A DNA stretch of 64,000 bases, taken from Bacteroidaceae bacterium (lineage in GTDB: Bacteria > Bacteroidota > Bacteroidia > Bacteroidales > Bacteroidaceae). A program made the position numbers and the translations under genes. Shown here piece by piece: positions 9,366-18,957 of this stretch. The DNA lies in the NCBI GenBank assembly GCA_017547165.1, contig JAFYQK010000021.1, forward strand, positions 22,615 through 86,614, in the 5' to 3' direction. Under the pieces are notes generated by a model, which saw only the letters and a list, made by a program, of their open reading frames with translations, was not told where the DNA came from and did not search any database. How positions within the stretch are numbered: position 1 is the first letter of the stretch; each line of letters opens with the position of its first letter.

Positions 9366-12300
9366 ATGAAAAATAAGTTATTTCTCCTTCTGTCAGCAAC
9401 TTTTCTAATGTTGCTAAGTCCTGAGATTGCCTTTGCCCAAAAATACACTATAATTGGCAAGGTAACAGAACGTACCACAGGTGAAGTATTGCCAGGTGCA
9501 ACAGCAGTATTGCTTAGTCCCAAGGATAGTTCTCAGGTTACAGGTGCAGCAAGTGCCAGCAATGGCGTTTTTACCATCTCCTCTAAGCAGCCAGGAAAGT
9601 ATATTCTGCGTGTCAGCTATATGGGTTATCGGACCTTGTGGAAGAATCTTGATATACAAAAGGGTAGGGAAAAAACAAACCTGGGCACCTTATCTATGGA
9701 AGAGGATGCAAAGCTAATGAAGCAAGCCAATGTTGTGGTAAGATTAGCACAGGTGGAGATGAAGGCAGATACCTTTGTATATAATGCAGATGCCTATCGT
9801 ATGCCAGAAGGCGCTGTGCTAGAGGAACTTGTAAAGAAATTACCTGGTGCGGAGGTAACCGAGGATGGTAAGATAACCATAAATGGTAAGGAGGTAAAGA
9901 AAATTATGGTGGATGGTAAAGAGTTTTTTGCCAATGATACCAAATTGTCCATGAAGAATATTCCAACCAAAATGGTTAAGAACATTAAGGCGTACGATAG
10001 GCAGAGTGACTATAGTCGTGTTACTGGTATAGACGATGGTGAAGAAGAAACCGTTCTTGACCTTACGGTAAAGAAGGGAATGAAGGAGGGTTGGCTTATT
10101 GATATTGAAGGTGGTTATGGTACTAAGGGCAGATACATGGGTAAGGTAAATGCCATGCGTATCTTAGATAATCTGCAGTTTGCTGTTTTTGGAAATTTTG
10201 ATAATTCAAGCAACAACGGTGGTGTTGTTTCAAATCAGTATGGTGGTGCAAATGTTGCTTGGGAGAATGGGAAAAGGGATTACGAAGCAGGTCTGTTCAA
10301 GATAGGAGGAAGTGTTAGGGCCAACCGTTCTTTCCGTGAAAATCTTTCAAGGAGTAACTCGGAGACATTCTTGCAAGGAGGTGCAAGTACATGGAGCAAC
10401 TCTATGAATACAAGTGAGAATTTGAATTGGGGAGTTAATGCCGATCTGCGATTGGAATGGATGCCCGATTCTATGACAAATATGATATTCCGTCCCTCAT
10501 ATTCGCATTCAGAGTCAAAGTCGGAGTCATATAGCGCTTCAGTAACCTTTGACAAGGATCCTTACGAGGCAGGCATGGAGTATCCTTTAGAGGAGTTTGA
10601 TTCTTTGGATGCAGACAACCACAGGTTGTACGAAGATATTCTGGTTAACAGCAATGTCAATAGAAATATGTCGCGCAATGTCAGTAACAATGCAGGTGCG
10701 TCTTTTCAGGTAAACCGTCGATTAGGCAAACCTGGTCGTAATATTACACTGAATTTATATGGTAACTATTCACATTCTAAGAATCTGTCATGGAGTATAT
10801 CAGATATCCTGTATTATAAAACCAAGGACAATACATATACTAACAGGTTCAATGATAATCCCAGCACAAACTATAATATCAATACACGACTGAGTTATAC
10901 TGAACCTCTGAACAAATATATGAATCTTCAGGGTAGTTATCAGTTCCAGTATCGTTTCTCTGATAGTGACCGCTCGATGTATGACTTGCATGAATTGCTG
11001 CAGGAACATCCCGAGTTCCCTGATTATATGCCGTTGACCAAGGAACAGCTGTATATGGGTTATATACCTGGGGTGGATACACTTAACTGGTTGCTGAATA
11101 GGGAGAATTCGCAGTATGCTACTTATAATGAATACAATCACGATGCACAACTGCTTTTGCGATATACTCGTAAGTTTGCCAATGAGCAGGAGTTGCGTTT
11201 TAACTTCGGTGCTTCGTTTCAGCCACAGACCACCCACATGGACTACAAGAAGAATTCGCTAGATACCACTGTGGTGCGAAATGTCTTTAATTGGGCGCCG
11301 CGTATCCATGCTCGTTGGAAGATAAACCAGGGCAGTCAGTTGCAGTTCCGTTACAATGGTCGCATTTCACAACCAAGCATGACGAATCTGCTGGAGGTTA
11401 TGGACAACAGTAATCCTCAGAATGTGAGTATCGGTAACGCGGGTTTGGAGAGCAGTTGGACAAACCGAATCAATTTGAATTATAATGCATATGTACAACC
11501 AAAGCAGATGGGGTGGGCTGTAAATGCCTCGTATAGTGCAACTGACCGTTCTGTTTCTACTGCTACTATCTACGATGCAGAAACGGGCAATAGGTACACT
11601 CGTCCTATGAATATAGATGGCAACTGGAATACTAGTGCTTACTTGATGTTCAATACGGCTTTGGATACAGCCAAGCATTTTTCGATACATACAACGGCCA
11701 ACCTAAGATATTCCAATAATGTTGGTTATATCTCCTCGGCAATCAATGGGTTGCAGACACCACAGACTGTTGAGGACATGCAGAACTTGTTTAAGGATGC
11801 ATACAATCGGGGGCTACTTGGCAAATCAACAACAAAGGATTTAGGAATAGGCAGCAACATGCGTCTTAACTACCGTACAGAATGGGGCGAGACAGGCTCA
11901 GTTGAGTTCTCATTGCGTGGTGGTTTCAATTATCAGCATGCCAGGAATGATAACAATGAAAGAGCAAATATGGACACGTGGAACTTTAACTATGGTGGTG
12001 ATATGACTATTACTGCACCATGGGGTACAACGCTCAGTACAGATATCGGACCTCAGTATCGACGTGGTTATGCCGACGAGAACATGAATACCACAGAACT
12101 TATCTGGAATGCTCGTCTTCAGCATGCTTTCCTTAAGAAAAGAAATCTCATTGTTAGTGCCCATTGGTATGACATATTGGGCGAGCGTAGCAACATTTCA
12201 CGATCAATCTCTGCCACCATGCGCTCTGATACCGAGACCAATGCAATCTATTCTTACGTTATGTTTAAGGTGACGTATAAACTAAATCTGCTTGGAGGCA

Positions 12301-12380
12301 AGAGTGCCAATTCTGGTCATCGTGGCCCTGGTGGTCATGGTCCTGGTGGCCCACCGCCAGGAATGCACCGTATGTGGTAG
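9366..12380 (+). CDS. Outer-membrane beta-barrel protein with CarboxypepD_reg-like N-terminus
   Basis: A 1004-residue protein with a signal peptide (LFLLLSATFLMLLSPEIAFAQ, cleaved near residue 24). Residues about 27-115 form a carboxypeptidase-regulatory-like domain (YTIIGKVTERTTGEVLPGATAVL and ISYMGYRT-like RVSYMGYRTL). Then comes a plug-like region (LPGAEVTEDGKITINGKEVKKIMVDGKEFF) and a long barrel rich in alternating Tyr, Asn and Arg. This is the TonB-receptor-like outer membrane protein family of Bacteroidota that lacks a SusD partner. The C-terminus ends in a Gly/Pro/His-rich tail (GGHGPGGPPPGMHRMW) that could bind metal. The substrate is unknown. A strong terminator follows at 12396. 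Confidence 0.85.
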   Translation: MKNKLFLLLSATFLMLLSPEIAFAQKYTIIGKVTERTTGEVLPGATAVLLSPKDSSQVTGAASASNGVFTISSKQPGKYILRVSYMGYRTLWKNLDIQKGREKTNLGTLSMEEDAKLMKQANVVVRLAQVEMKADTFVYNADAYRMPEGAVLEELVKKLPGAEVTEDGKITINGKEVKKIMVDGKEFFANDTKLSMKNIPTKMVKNIKAYDRQSDYSRVTGIDDGEEETVLDLTVKKGMKEGWLIDIEGGYGTKGRYMGKVNAMRILDNLQFAVFGNFDNSSNNGGVVSNQYGGANVAWENGKRDYEAGLFKIGGSVRANRSFRENLSRSNSETFLQGGASTWSNSMNTSENLNWGVNADLRLEWMPDSMTNMIFRPSYSHSESKSESYSASVTFDKDPYEAGMEYPLEEFDSLDADNHRLYEDILVNSNVNRNMSRNVSNNAGASFQVNRRLGKPGRNITLNLYGNYSHSKNLSWSISDILYYKTKDNTYTNRFNDNPSTNYNINTRLSYTEPLNKYMNLQGSYQFQYRFSDSDRSMYDLHELLQEHPEFPDYMPLTKEQLYMGYIPGVDTLNWLLNRENSQYATYNEYNHDAQLLLRYTRKFANEQELRFNFGASFQPQTTHMDYKKNSLDTTVVRNVFNWAPRIHARWKINQGSQLQFRYNGRISQPSMTNLLEVMDNSNPQNVSIGNAGLESSWTNRINLNYNAYVQPKQMGWAVNASYSATDRSVSTATIYDAETGNRYTRPMNIDGNWNTSAYLMFNTALDTAKHFSIHTTANLRYSNNVGYISSAINGLQTPQTVEDMQNLFKDAYNRGLLGKSTTKDLGIGSNMRLNYRTEWGETGSVEFSLRGGFNYQHARNDNNERANMDTWNFNYGGDMTITAPWGTTLSTDIGPQYRRGYADENMNTTELIWNARLQHAFLKKRNLIVSAHWYDILGERSNISRSISATMRSDTETNAIYSYVMFKVTYKLNLLGGKSANSGHRGPGGHGPGGPPPGMHRMW

Positions 12381-12395
12381 CACTATGAAGAATAA

Positions 12396-12440
12396 ACGAG
12401 CGGAGCCTTGTCTGATTGGACAAGGCTCCGCTCGTTTTAT
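12396..12440. terminator. Bidirectional rho-independent terminator
   Basis: A perfect 17-bp stem (12396-12412 with 12419-12435), a 6-nt loop and T-rich flank lie between the convergent barrel-protein and DUF349 genes, so it can serve both strands. Confidence 0.9.
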
Positions 12441-12460
12441 AATCTTGGAGAGATTTACTT

Positions 12461-14155
12461 TTACTTTGTTTCCTTCATCTTTTGGGCCATGATACTCAAC
12501 TCTGCCTTCAAGGCATCCACCTTTTTTTGGAGTTGGTCAACAAGTGAATTACCCTTCTTTGATGAGGCGGTGAGGAAACCGATATTGTTCTCGTAGGTGC
12601 GAATTTCGGCTTGCAGCTGTTCGTAGATACGCTGCATGCGCTGACGGTCGCCACCTGCCGATTCCTGAATCTTTTGGAATCTATTTGCGGTGCGCTCCTG
12701 AATACGTGCACTGCGAGAACGCTCGTAGAGTTTATCGCATACCTGGCGGTATTGGCTGTAGCAGCAATCCTTTTCCTTGAAAGGAACATGACCAACGGCA
12801 TTCCATTGAGCCTGAAGTTCCTTTACCTTATCTATATTGATATCGCCTTCTGCTTCGAGAAGACCCTGAAGCTGTGAGGTTATCTCCTGCTTCTTCAAAA
12901 GATTTTGCTTTTGGATGTCGCGCTCTCCGCTGGTAGCCTGTTTCTTGGCATCAAAGAATGTGTCGCAAGCTGTTGTAAACTCCTTCCATAGTTGGTCGCT
13001 GAATTTGCGAGAAACAGGACCGATGCTCTTCCACTCCTTTTGTAGAGCAACAAGTGCTTCTGTTGTGGCGCGCCAATCGGTGCTGCTGCTCAATTCCTGT
13101 GCCTTTGCAACAAGTGCTTTCTTCTTCTCAAGATTTTCTGCCTGTCCTTCCTTAAGGTTCTTGAAGTATTCGGCCTTACGTGTGAAGAATTGATCGCAAG
13201 CCTGACGGAAACGCTCAAAGATAACAGCATTTTGCTTTTGTGGGGCATAGCCAATGGTGCGCCATTGGGCTTGTGACTCAAGAACCTGTTTTGTAAAAGC
13301 TTCCCAGTCTATCTTTTTGTCAGCCTCGCCAATTTGGTTGAGAATAGCTTCGGTTTGTTCACAAAGGGCAGTCTTTTGAGCAAGGTTTTCTTCCTCGCGA
13401 GCCTTGATGCCCTCGAAGTGAGCCTGATGACGCTTGTTGATTTCCGTAGATGCGTTCTTAAAACGGGCCCATAGATCTTCGCGCTTCTCACGCTCTACAG
13501 GACCAGTTTCTTTCCACATCTGGTGGAGTGCCTGCAACTGTCCGAATGCGCTCAATACATCCTCAACATTCTGCAATGCTTCTGCCTTCTCGCAGAGGTC
13601 GGTCTTTATCTCGAGGTTCTTGCGGAAGTCATAGTCGCGCATCTCATGTCCCAACTTCAAAAGATCGTAGAATTGCTCGGTGTAGAGCTGATAGTTCTTC
13701 CAGATTTCAGTGCTTTGTTCGGCTGGAACGGCACCAATTTCCTTCCACTCTTGCTGAAGTTGCTTGAACTTGTCAAAGTTAGCACCTGCTTCTTCGGGAG
13801 TTGTGACCAATTGCTGAATCTGTTCAAGAATGGCAATTTTGCTTTGGAGGTTGCAGGCACGCTCTTCTTGAAGGCGCAATTGCTCAGCAGCGCGACGCTC
13901 GCGTATTGTCTGCATTGCCTGACGAAATGTCTCCTCCAAAGGATCCATGACGGGAACATAAGTGGCTAAATCTCCACCTTGTTCAATAAATTCTTGGCGT
14001 GCCTGTTGGAGCGCCTGGTTCTGATAACGATAGAAGAGTTGCTTGAGTGTGTCAAGTTCTGCCTTTTCGGCAATAATTTCAGCCTGTGCCAATTCTTGTG
14101 CACGGGCAATAACTTCTTCCTTGTTGTTTAGCTGTATGTTTTCTATTTTTTCCAT
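12461..14155 (-). CDS. DUF349 repeat protein
   Basis: A 564-residue, highly charged, mostly helical protein with five DUF349 repeats, recognised by a W-K/R/N-x-x-G-x-V/A core: EWKEIGAVP, MWKETGPVE, QWRTIGYAP, EWKSIGPVS and QWNAVGHVP. Each is followed by an aromatic-rich F-x-x-A/V-C-D-x-F segment. The C-terminus (residues about 500-560) is predicted coiled coil. No catalytic motif is visible. DUF349 proteins are common in Bacteroidota and are thought to be structural or nucleic-acid-associated; the role here is unknown. No signal peptide, so cytoplasmic. Confidence 0.85.
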   Translation of the reverse strand: MEKIENIQLNNKEEVIARAQELAQAEIIAEKAELDTLKQLFYRYQNQALQQARQEFIEQGGDLATYVPVMDPLEETFRQAMQTIRERRAAEQLRLQEERACNLQSKIAILEQIQQLVTTPEEAGANFDKFKQLQQEWKEIGAVPAEQSTEIWKNYQLYTEQFYDLLKLGHEMRDYDFRKNLEIKTDLCEKAEALQNVEDVLSAFGQLQALHQMWKETGPVEREKREDLWARFKNASTEINKRHQAHFEGIKAREEENLAQKTALCEQTEAILNQIGEADKKIDWEAFTKQVLESQAQWRTIGYAPQKQNAVIFERFRQACDQFFTRKAEYFKNLKEGQAENLEKKKALVAKAQELSSSTDWRATTEALVALQKEWKSIGPVSRKFSDQLWKEFTTACDTFFDAKKQATSGERDIQKQNLLKKQEITSQLQGLLEAEGDINIDKVKELQAQWNAVGHVPFKEKDCCYSQYRQVCDKLYERSRSARIQERTANRFQKIQESAGGDRQRMQRIYEQLQAEIRTYENNIGFLTASSKKGNSLVDQLQKKVDALKAELSIMAQKMKETK

Positions 14156-14251
14156 AATCTTTATATAACGATGAGTATGCTCTAGTCACATCTCCTAAGG
14201 AACTTAGCACTTCGTTCCGCCTGTTTAAACAAATGTTGTTCTCCCGTTTGT

Positions 14252-15178
14252 CTAAATCCATTTCTTATGCCTGAAGAACCACCAGAAGAGTAGTGTTATT
14301 AAGGTGGTGAGCACTATAGCCAGCGGGAATCCCCACCACACGCTCTCCATGCCGTTGATCAGGTTCATGCCGAACAACGATGCCATCAATGTGGGGAACA
14401 TCATGATAATGGAGATGGATGTAAGCATCTTCATTACTTGCGACACATTATTGTTGATAAGGTTGGCATATGTGTCCATTGTTGAGTCCAAGATGTTGGT
14501 GTAAATGCCTGCCGTTTCGCGAGCCTGGGCAAACTCGATATTAACGTCCTCAATAAGATCGGCATCCAGCTCGTCAACCTTTAACTTGAACTTTAGCTTT
14601 GAAAGCAAAGTTTCGTTACCTCGGATAGAAGTGACGAAATAAGTCAGCGAATCTTGAAGACGTGACAAAGCTATGAGGTCGGCGTTGTCTACCTTGCGAT
14701 CAAGGTTTCTTTTGCTCTGGTCGATAAGCGACTGTATCTGTTTCAGACGCTTCAAGTACCATACTGCACTACTCAGGAACAGACGGAACACCATATCAAC
14801 CGAATCGGTGAAACCCAAACCGCGTCTTTGTTGGTAGGTGACAAAATCAATCATCATATTTGTCTCGAAATAACAAACACTGATGCAGATATCGTCCTTC
14901 ATGATAATACCCAACGGGATAGTCGTGTAAGGAGTGCGAGAGCGAACCTCCTTGACATAAGGGATACGCAGAATTATCAGCGCCCATCCTTCGTCGCGGT
15001 CATAGCGAGGCCGCTCATCGGTATCGGCAATGTCACCAAGGAAATATTCGGGTATGCCCAGTGACTGCTGCAGAAACTGAGTGTCCTCCTCGTTGGGACA
15101 AGTTACCTGAACCCAACAGTTTGGAGCCCATTCATCTATGGTGTGTAATCCGTTTTGAGTGTTCCAAAAAGTTATCAC
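14252..15178 (-). CDS. CorA-family divalent cation transporter
   Basis: A 308-residue CorA protein for Mg2+ or a related divalent ion. The large N-terminal cytoplasmic domain is followed by two C-terminal transmembrane helices (about residues 248-268 and 280-300) with the signature GMN in SLFGMNLING at the end of TM1, which forms the pore entrance. A long stalk helix (residues 150-240) precedes them. The start is GTG at 15178. The length fits the shorter CorA variants. A -7 like box lies at 15218-15225. It runs in the same direction as the DUF349 gene, 96 bp apart. Confidence 0.88.
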   Translation of the reverse strand: MITFWNTQNGLHTIDEWAPNCWVQVTCPNEEDTQFLQQSLGIPEYFLGDIADTDERPRYDRDEGWALIILRIPYVKEVRSRTPYTTIPLGIIMKDDICISVCYFETNMMIDFVTYQQRRGLGFTDSVDMVFRLFLSSAVWYLKRLKQIQSLIDQSKRNLDRKVDNADLIALSRLQDSLTYFVTSIRGNETLLSKLKFKLKVDELDADLIEDVNIEFAQARETAGIYTNILDSTMDTYANLINNNVSQVMKMLTSISIIMMFPTLMASLFGMNLINGMESVWWGFPLAIVLTTLITLLFWWFFRHKKWI

Positions 15179-15217
15179 TTCAGTACGTTTTTAATGCCGT
15201 TCAGACAAAATTGCCTA

Positions 15218-15225
15218 CAAATATA
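15218..15225 (-). promoter_or_regulatory. -7 box for the corA-like gene
   Basis: The minus strand reads TATATTTG about 40 bp upstream of the GTG start, with a TTTA about 18 bp further up as a weak -33 element. Confidence 0.5.
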
Positions 15226-15420
15226 CTAAAAAGTGCTAAAAAATAAACGCGTGGGAATGTTTTTTTATAAAAGATGTGTCTTTTTGTGTGGGTGTTGCCC
15301 GAAAAATGTGGCGGCATGCCGCATGCCTGTGGTTTGTTATGCATTGTGCTGGCAATGCAAAGGCAGAGAAACATTGCTGTTCCTCTGCCCATTGTATGCT
15401 ATTGCTGGAAAAATCGATGT

Positions 15421-17583
15421 TTACCAATCCTGTGCCTTGGCGTACTCTTTGGTTGCCATTTTCCTGTCCAGCGTCTGTCGGCTGAAACATGGGAAGATGT
15501 AGTCTTTGCCATGTGTGGCGCCAACGTTGCCAAACCATGCGGAATAGTGTTGCTTTTCCTCCTCGGGATACCAGCCCATTACCCAGTTCATGTTGGGATT
15601 GCCACCAGCTTTGTAGTCTTGATTGAAATACTTTATGAAATTGGTATTGTCGTTGAATGGATACTTCCATTCTGTTCCCTGAGAGGAGGTTATCACCTTG
15701 TAGTCGTCGTTCCACTTGTGACACAGGCCAACTGCGGTGATATAGTTGTTGCGGTCTGAATTGGGACCTGCAAATTTCAGACAAACCCATTTCTCGTCAA
15801 TGGCGGGATAGTTCATGCCTTCCTGAGACGAATCTCCACGAGGCGTGTAACCAAATTCGTCTGATTGCTTTTTCTGCAAGAATGCAATATTTTCGATGGG
15901 AATACATGAATTCTCGTAGTCGAGAGCCACATACCAAAGCTGGTCGGTATTGTCACTTACTGACAGGAAGTTGTTGCTGGAGGTCTCTACCATCTTGCCC
16001 CACTCGTCGGAGTCGTGGAAATTCTTGTTCAGTACCAATGGAATATAGTTGCGCACAACGCCATCAGGGCCTTCAAACTGTCGGTCAGTAGCAGGCTCCT
16101 TGTGTCCGTTTTCGCCTCTTACCATCATGAAATCGGCTACGACAAGACGGTTATTTGTGGTGTCGGCGTTTTCTTTGATGTACTTGTCGAGATTTTCTTT
16201 CAACGCATTTCGGCGAGCCTCGTCGGCAGCAAGGTACCACAGGGGAATCAGGCAGCACATGTTCTCAACGGGACTATAGGACACGAGTGCAAGGTTGGAG
16301 TTTTCGTCGGCTATGCTTGCACTCCAATTGTCGAAGTCGCCAGACTCATTGCCACCACGTACTTCAAATTTGTACTCTTCTTCGCTTGTTTCCTGAAGAT
16401 CGGAGTTTGAAGACTCTTTTCCATATTCTAATGTGCCACCTTGCATGGCCTGTGCCTGCAGGTATGACTCCATCCAGTTCTTGGCTTCGCCCTGTCCCTT
16501 CTTCTTGCAAGAGAGAGACAAGCTAAAGTCAGAGGAAGTAGAGGTATAGTATGATGTTGCTTTACGGCGATAGTATGCAGTGAATGTACCGCCAAACACA
16601 CCACCAGTTGTGACGTGGGTGCCGTATTTGTCAAGCAATTTAGATATGCCTTCGTAGGTGTTGGGGTAGGCTTGATAGAGAGAACTTTCGGGGTTGTTTA
16701 ACAAATCGTAGGCATCTTCTGACATATAAGGGGTATAGAGATCGGGACCAGAATTTTCTTCTGTGAATTTACCTCCCAAATAATAGGCAACGAAAGTCTT
16801 CTTATATATATCTATATGGTATTCGAATTCCTCGGCACTTTTTGTAGACTTGCTCCAGCCTTTAGACAGAGAACCTGTGAACATGGACCCCTCCCAAATT
16901 TTTTTAGTCCAGTTGTTCGTGCTGCTGATGCCTACGTTGCGGGCTACTTCTGATGTTGCCTCGGAGTATGAGGCATCGCTGATTTCAGTGCCGTTTCCAA
17001 CGGGGTTGTGCGATTCCTGCACCTTATTGTCTGCCCACAGAGCTTTTATGCTCAGCAAATCGAAGCGGGGAGTGGCGAGGAGCTCTCCATTGACAATGTT
17101 TACACCCTTGCCAATCTGGTCAAGATAAGGATGGGGGAGAACTACGTTTTTCATGCGCTCTTCGTCCTGACAGATTAGGTAGACTGTGTCCTTGCTTTCC
17201 TCCGATGTTTCGGCACGAGTACTGCCGGGTTTGGGTAAATATACCTTTGTGACGAACGGAGTCATGTCTGACTTGTCCTTTAGCTTCAGTACCAGGAACT
17301 CCTGCTTCTCCCCTTGTCTTACAGAGTATTCGAATCTGTCGTTTTCTGGGTCAATGCCAAGAATAGCTACTGCGTTCAGGGGAATTGCAATCTCTTCGGT
17401 AAGCCAGGGGTTGAACTTAAATACTTGCTTGCTCATGTTGCTGGTGCTTGCAAGCTCAAATTCAGCGATACTCTCCTTTTGTGGGATGTAAATCTCTGGG
17501 GTGTCCGACTCACAGCTTGTTGTTGCAAGCACGGAGAATGCCAGCACTAATACATAGATGATGTTCGAAAATGATAATTTCAT
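15421..17583 (-). CDS. MACPF-domain (perforin-like) lipoprotein
   Basis: A 720-residue lipoprotein. The signal ends VLAFSVLATTSC with the lipidated Cys at about residue 24, followed by acidic ESDTPE, which fits the Bacteroidota surface-export signal. The MACPF signature is YGTHVTTGGVFGG at residues 320-332, matching Y-G-T/S-H-x7-GG. Around it lie helix/strand segments rich in Ser, Thr and Tyr. The C-terminal region (about 500-720) is Trp-, Asp- and Asn-rich and may be a binding domain. MACPF proteins form membrane pores. In Bacteroides, the BSAP toxins are lipid-anchored MACPF proteins that kill related strains, so an antagonism role is possible, but not all bacterial MACPF proteins are toxins. 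It is the second gene of a two-gene operon with the DUF3089 lipoprotein. Confidence 0.85.
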   Translation of the reverse strand: MKLSFSNIIYVLVLAFSVLATTSCESDTPEIYIPQKESIAEFELASTSNMSKQVFKFNPWLTEEIAIPLNAVAILGIDPENDRFEYSVRQGEKQEFLVLKLKDKSDMTPFVTKVYLPKPGSTRAETSEESKDTVYLICQDEERMKNVVLPHPYLDQIGKGVNIVNGELLATPRFDLLSIKALWADNKVQESHNPVGNGTEISDASYSEATSEVARNVGISSTNNWTKKIWEGSMFTGSLSKGWSKSTKSAEEFEYHIDIYKKTFVAYYLGGKFTEENSGPDLYTPYMSEDAYDLLNNPESSLYQAYPNTYEGISKLLDKYGTHVTTGGVFGGTFTAYYRRKATSYYTSTSSDFSLSLSCKKKGQGEAKNWMESYLQAQAMQGGTLEYGKESSNSDLQETSEEEYKFEVRGGNESGDFDNWSASIADENSNLALVSYSPVENMCCLIPLWYLAADEARRNALKENLDKYIKENADTTNNRLVVADFMMVRGENGHKEPATDRQFEGPDGVVRNYIPLVLNKNFHDSDEWGKMVETSSNNFLSVSDNTDQLWYVALDYENSCIPIENIAFLQKKQSDEFGYTPRGDSSQEGMNYPAIDEKWVCLKFAGPNSDRNNYITAVGLCHKWNDDYKVITSSQGTEWKYPFNDNTNFIKYFNQDYKAGGNPNMNWVMGWYPEEEKQHYSAWFGNVGATHGKDYIFPCFSRQTLDRKMATKEYAKAQDW

Positions 17584-17598
17584 ATGTAGAATATTTTA

Positions 17599-17606
17599 GG
17601 GGGGGG
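17599..17606. repeat. G8 homopolymer tract upstream of the MACPF gene
   Basis: Eight G in a row (C8 on the coding strand) lie 15 nt before the MACPF start codon, in the short gap after the DUF3089 stop. Slippage here would change the leader length rather than the reading frame. Confidence 0.7.
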
Positions 17607-17610
17607 ATTA

Positions 17611-18609
17611 TTACTGTTCGCTGAAATAAGCGTCTATCCTTTTCTGTGCATTCTCGGCAATGTTGTAATAGTATAGCTTAAAATCGCACCCATGCAGGGC
17701 ATATTCGCCAATACCCTGCTCGTTCTCAGGCTGCTCAGGCATACCTACTATAAGAACTTCGTACTTACGTGCGGGGTCGTACATTACCTGGGCAGAGTAG
17801 CGCTCGCGTGTGCTGAGTGCTCCAAGGTTTCGGGGGTCATCTGCCTCCACCTTCTCGTAGTCGTGCTTCCATGAAATGGGGTTTATGGACATGGCCCCTT
17901 CGTGGCATACCAGATTGTATGAACCGAATTCTCCGTTTTCCATGCGTTCGCAATTCCATGAGATTACCACACGTGTGTCGGTCTCTCCTTCGGCAAACTT
18001 CAGGTGAGTGTTTTCTTCAAAGTAGTCTTGGGAATAGGAATATCCCAATGGGTAGGCAGCAACCATGCGGCCATACACCTCGGGATGGTCTGCCATGTAG
18101 TCTGAAAGAAGGTATTTCAGTACATTAGAACCCTGCGAGTGTCCGGCCAGGATAAAAGGACGCCCGCAGTTGTAGTGTTCTAAGTAGTATTCAAATGCCG
18201 CCTTTGCATCTGAATATGGTGTGCCAGCCACCATTTCCTCCTGTTCTTCCAGGGGATAGTTGAGCAGTTTCATGGCATCCAGCTGGCGATAATAAGGTGC
18301 ATATACATTGGCAACACTTTCGAAGCATGAAGCCTGTTCTTCATATACGCCTGGAACCTTTGCGCGCATGCTGGCATTGTCTATGGTATTTATAATATCG
18401 TCTTCTTCGGTTGCCTCCCAGCTGGTGGGGTAGAGATAGAACACGTCTACCGCCTTTTCAGCAGTAGAAATCTTTACCCAATTGTTGGTGTCGGAGTAAT
18501 CAACGGAAGCTTGTTCGTTGGGTTCTGCCTCATCATTGTCGCAACTGCCCATGGTGAAGCTGAGCATCGCGGCCATAATAACCATTCCTGTAGCTCTAAA
18601 TGTCTTCAT
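17611..18609 (-). CDS. DUF3089 alpha/beta-hydrolase lipoprotein
   Basis: A 332-residue lipoprotein: the signal MAAMLSFTMGSC ends in a Cys at about residue 23, followed by DNDEAEPNE, an acidic stretch typical of surface-exported Bacteroidota lipoproteins. The mature protein matches DUF3089 (VDVFYLYPTSW near residue 53, YAPYYRQLDAM). The nucleophile elbow is GHSQGSNVL (Ser near residue 158). The catalytic Asp and His were not assigned with certainty. Substrate unknown; an esterase or lipase-like activity at the cell surface is inferred. It is 27 bp upstream of the MACPF gene on the same strand, so the two are probably one operon. Confidence 0.8.
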   Translation of the reverse strand: MKTFRATGMVIMAAMLSFTMGSCDNDEAEPNEQASVDYSDTNNWVKISTAEKAVDVFYLYPTSWEATEEDDIINTIDNASMRAKVPGVYEEQASCFESVANVYAPYYRQLDAMKLLNYPLEEQEEMVAGTPYSDAKAAFEYYLEHYNCGRPFILAGHSQGSNVLKYLLSDYMADHPEVYGRMVAAYPLGYSYSQDYFEENTHLKFAEGETDTRVVISWNCERMENGEFGSYNLVCHEGAMSINPISWKHDYEKVEADDPRNLGALSTRERYSAQVMYDPARKYEVLIVGMPEQPENEQGIGEYALHGCDFKLYYYNIAENAQKRIDAYFSEQ

Positions 18610-18957
18610 AATTGTAAAGTTTTATAGAATATGTTTTTTTGTTCAATCTCAATACTATGACGAAAGTTTTATGGCTTGTCATAGAGGCTTTTCCCGACTA
18701 GGCTATCTGTGCTCCAATGGGCTTTAGACCGTTTCGATTATTCAGAATGCCCTCGGAGTTTCAGCTGCTTCTAATGCTTTTGCCCTTGCAAAATAAGGCA
18801 AAAGTATTGATAAGCCTGTCGCTGTTTTACAAAAAGCAGTGTTTCAGTTTTACAAAAGATAGTTTTGAGGATGCCGTTTATATAGTGTGGTAGAAACAAA
18901 AAACGCCCATTTCATGGGAGAAATGGACGATTTGGGGATAAAACTGGCCAAGCAATC
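18610..18957. other. Regulatory gap between DUF3089 and the AraC-type gene
   Basis: About 350 bp without a gene. On the minus strand it holds a terminator for the AraC-type gene (18897-18928) and a possible promoter for the DUF3089-MACPF pair (TACTTTTG on the minus strand near 18797-18804). GTTTTACAAAA occurs twice, near 18825 and 18848, a possible operator. No coding frame was recognised. Confidence 0.45.
18897..18928 (-). terminator. Terminator of the AraC-type regulator gene
   Basis: On the minus strand a 9-bp stem (GTCCATTTC with GAAATGGGC, one wobble pair) and 6-nt loop is followed by GTTTTTTG. Confidence 0.75.

Noticed and set aside
15362-15389. Hairpin GGCAGAG...CTCTGCC as a terminator after the MACPF gene.
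   Set aside because: The stem is only seven base pairs with a 14-nt loop and no run of T follows on the minus strand.
15274-15759. Plus-strand frame of 161 codons opposite the MACPF gene.
   Set aside because: It is antisense to a clear lipoprotein gene and shows no domain or codon signal of its own.
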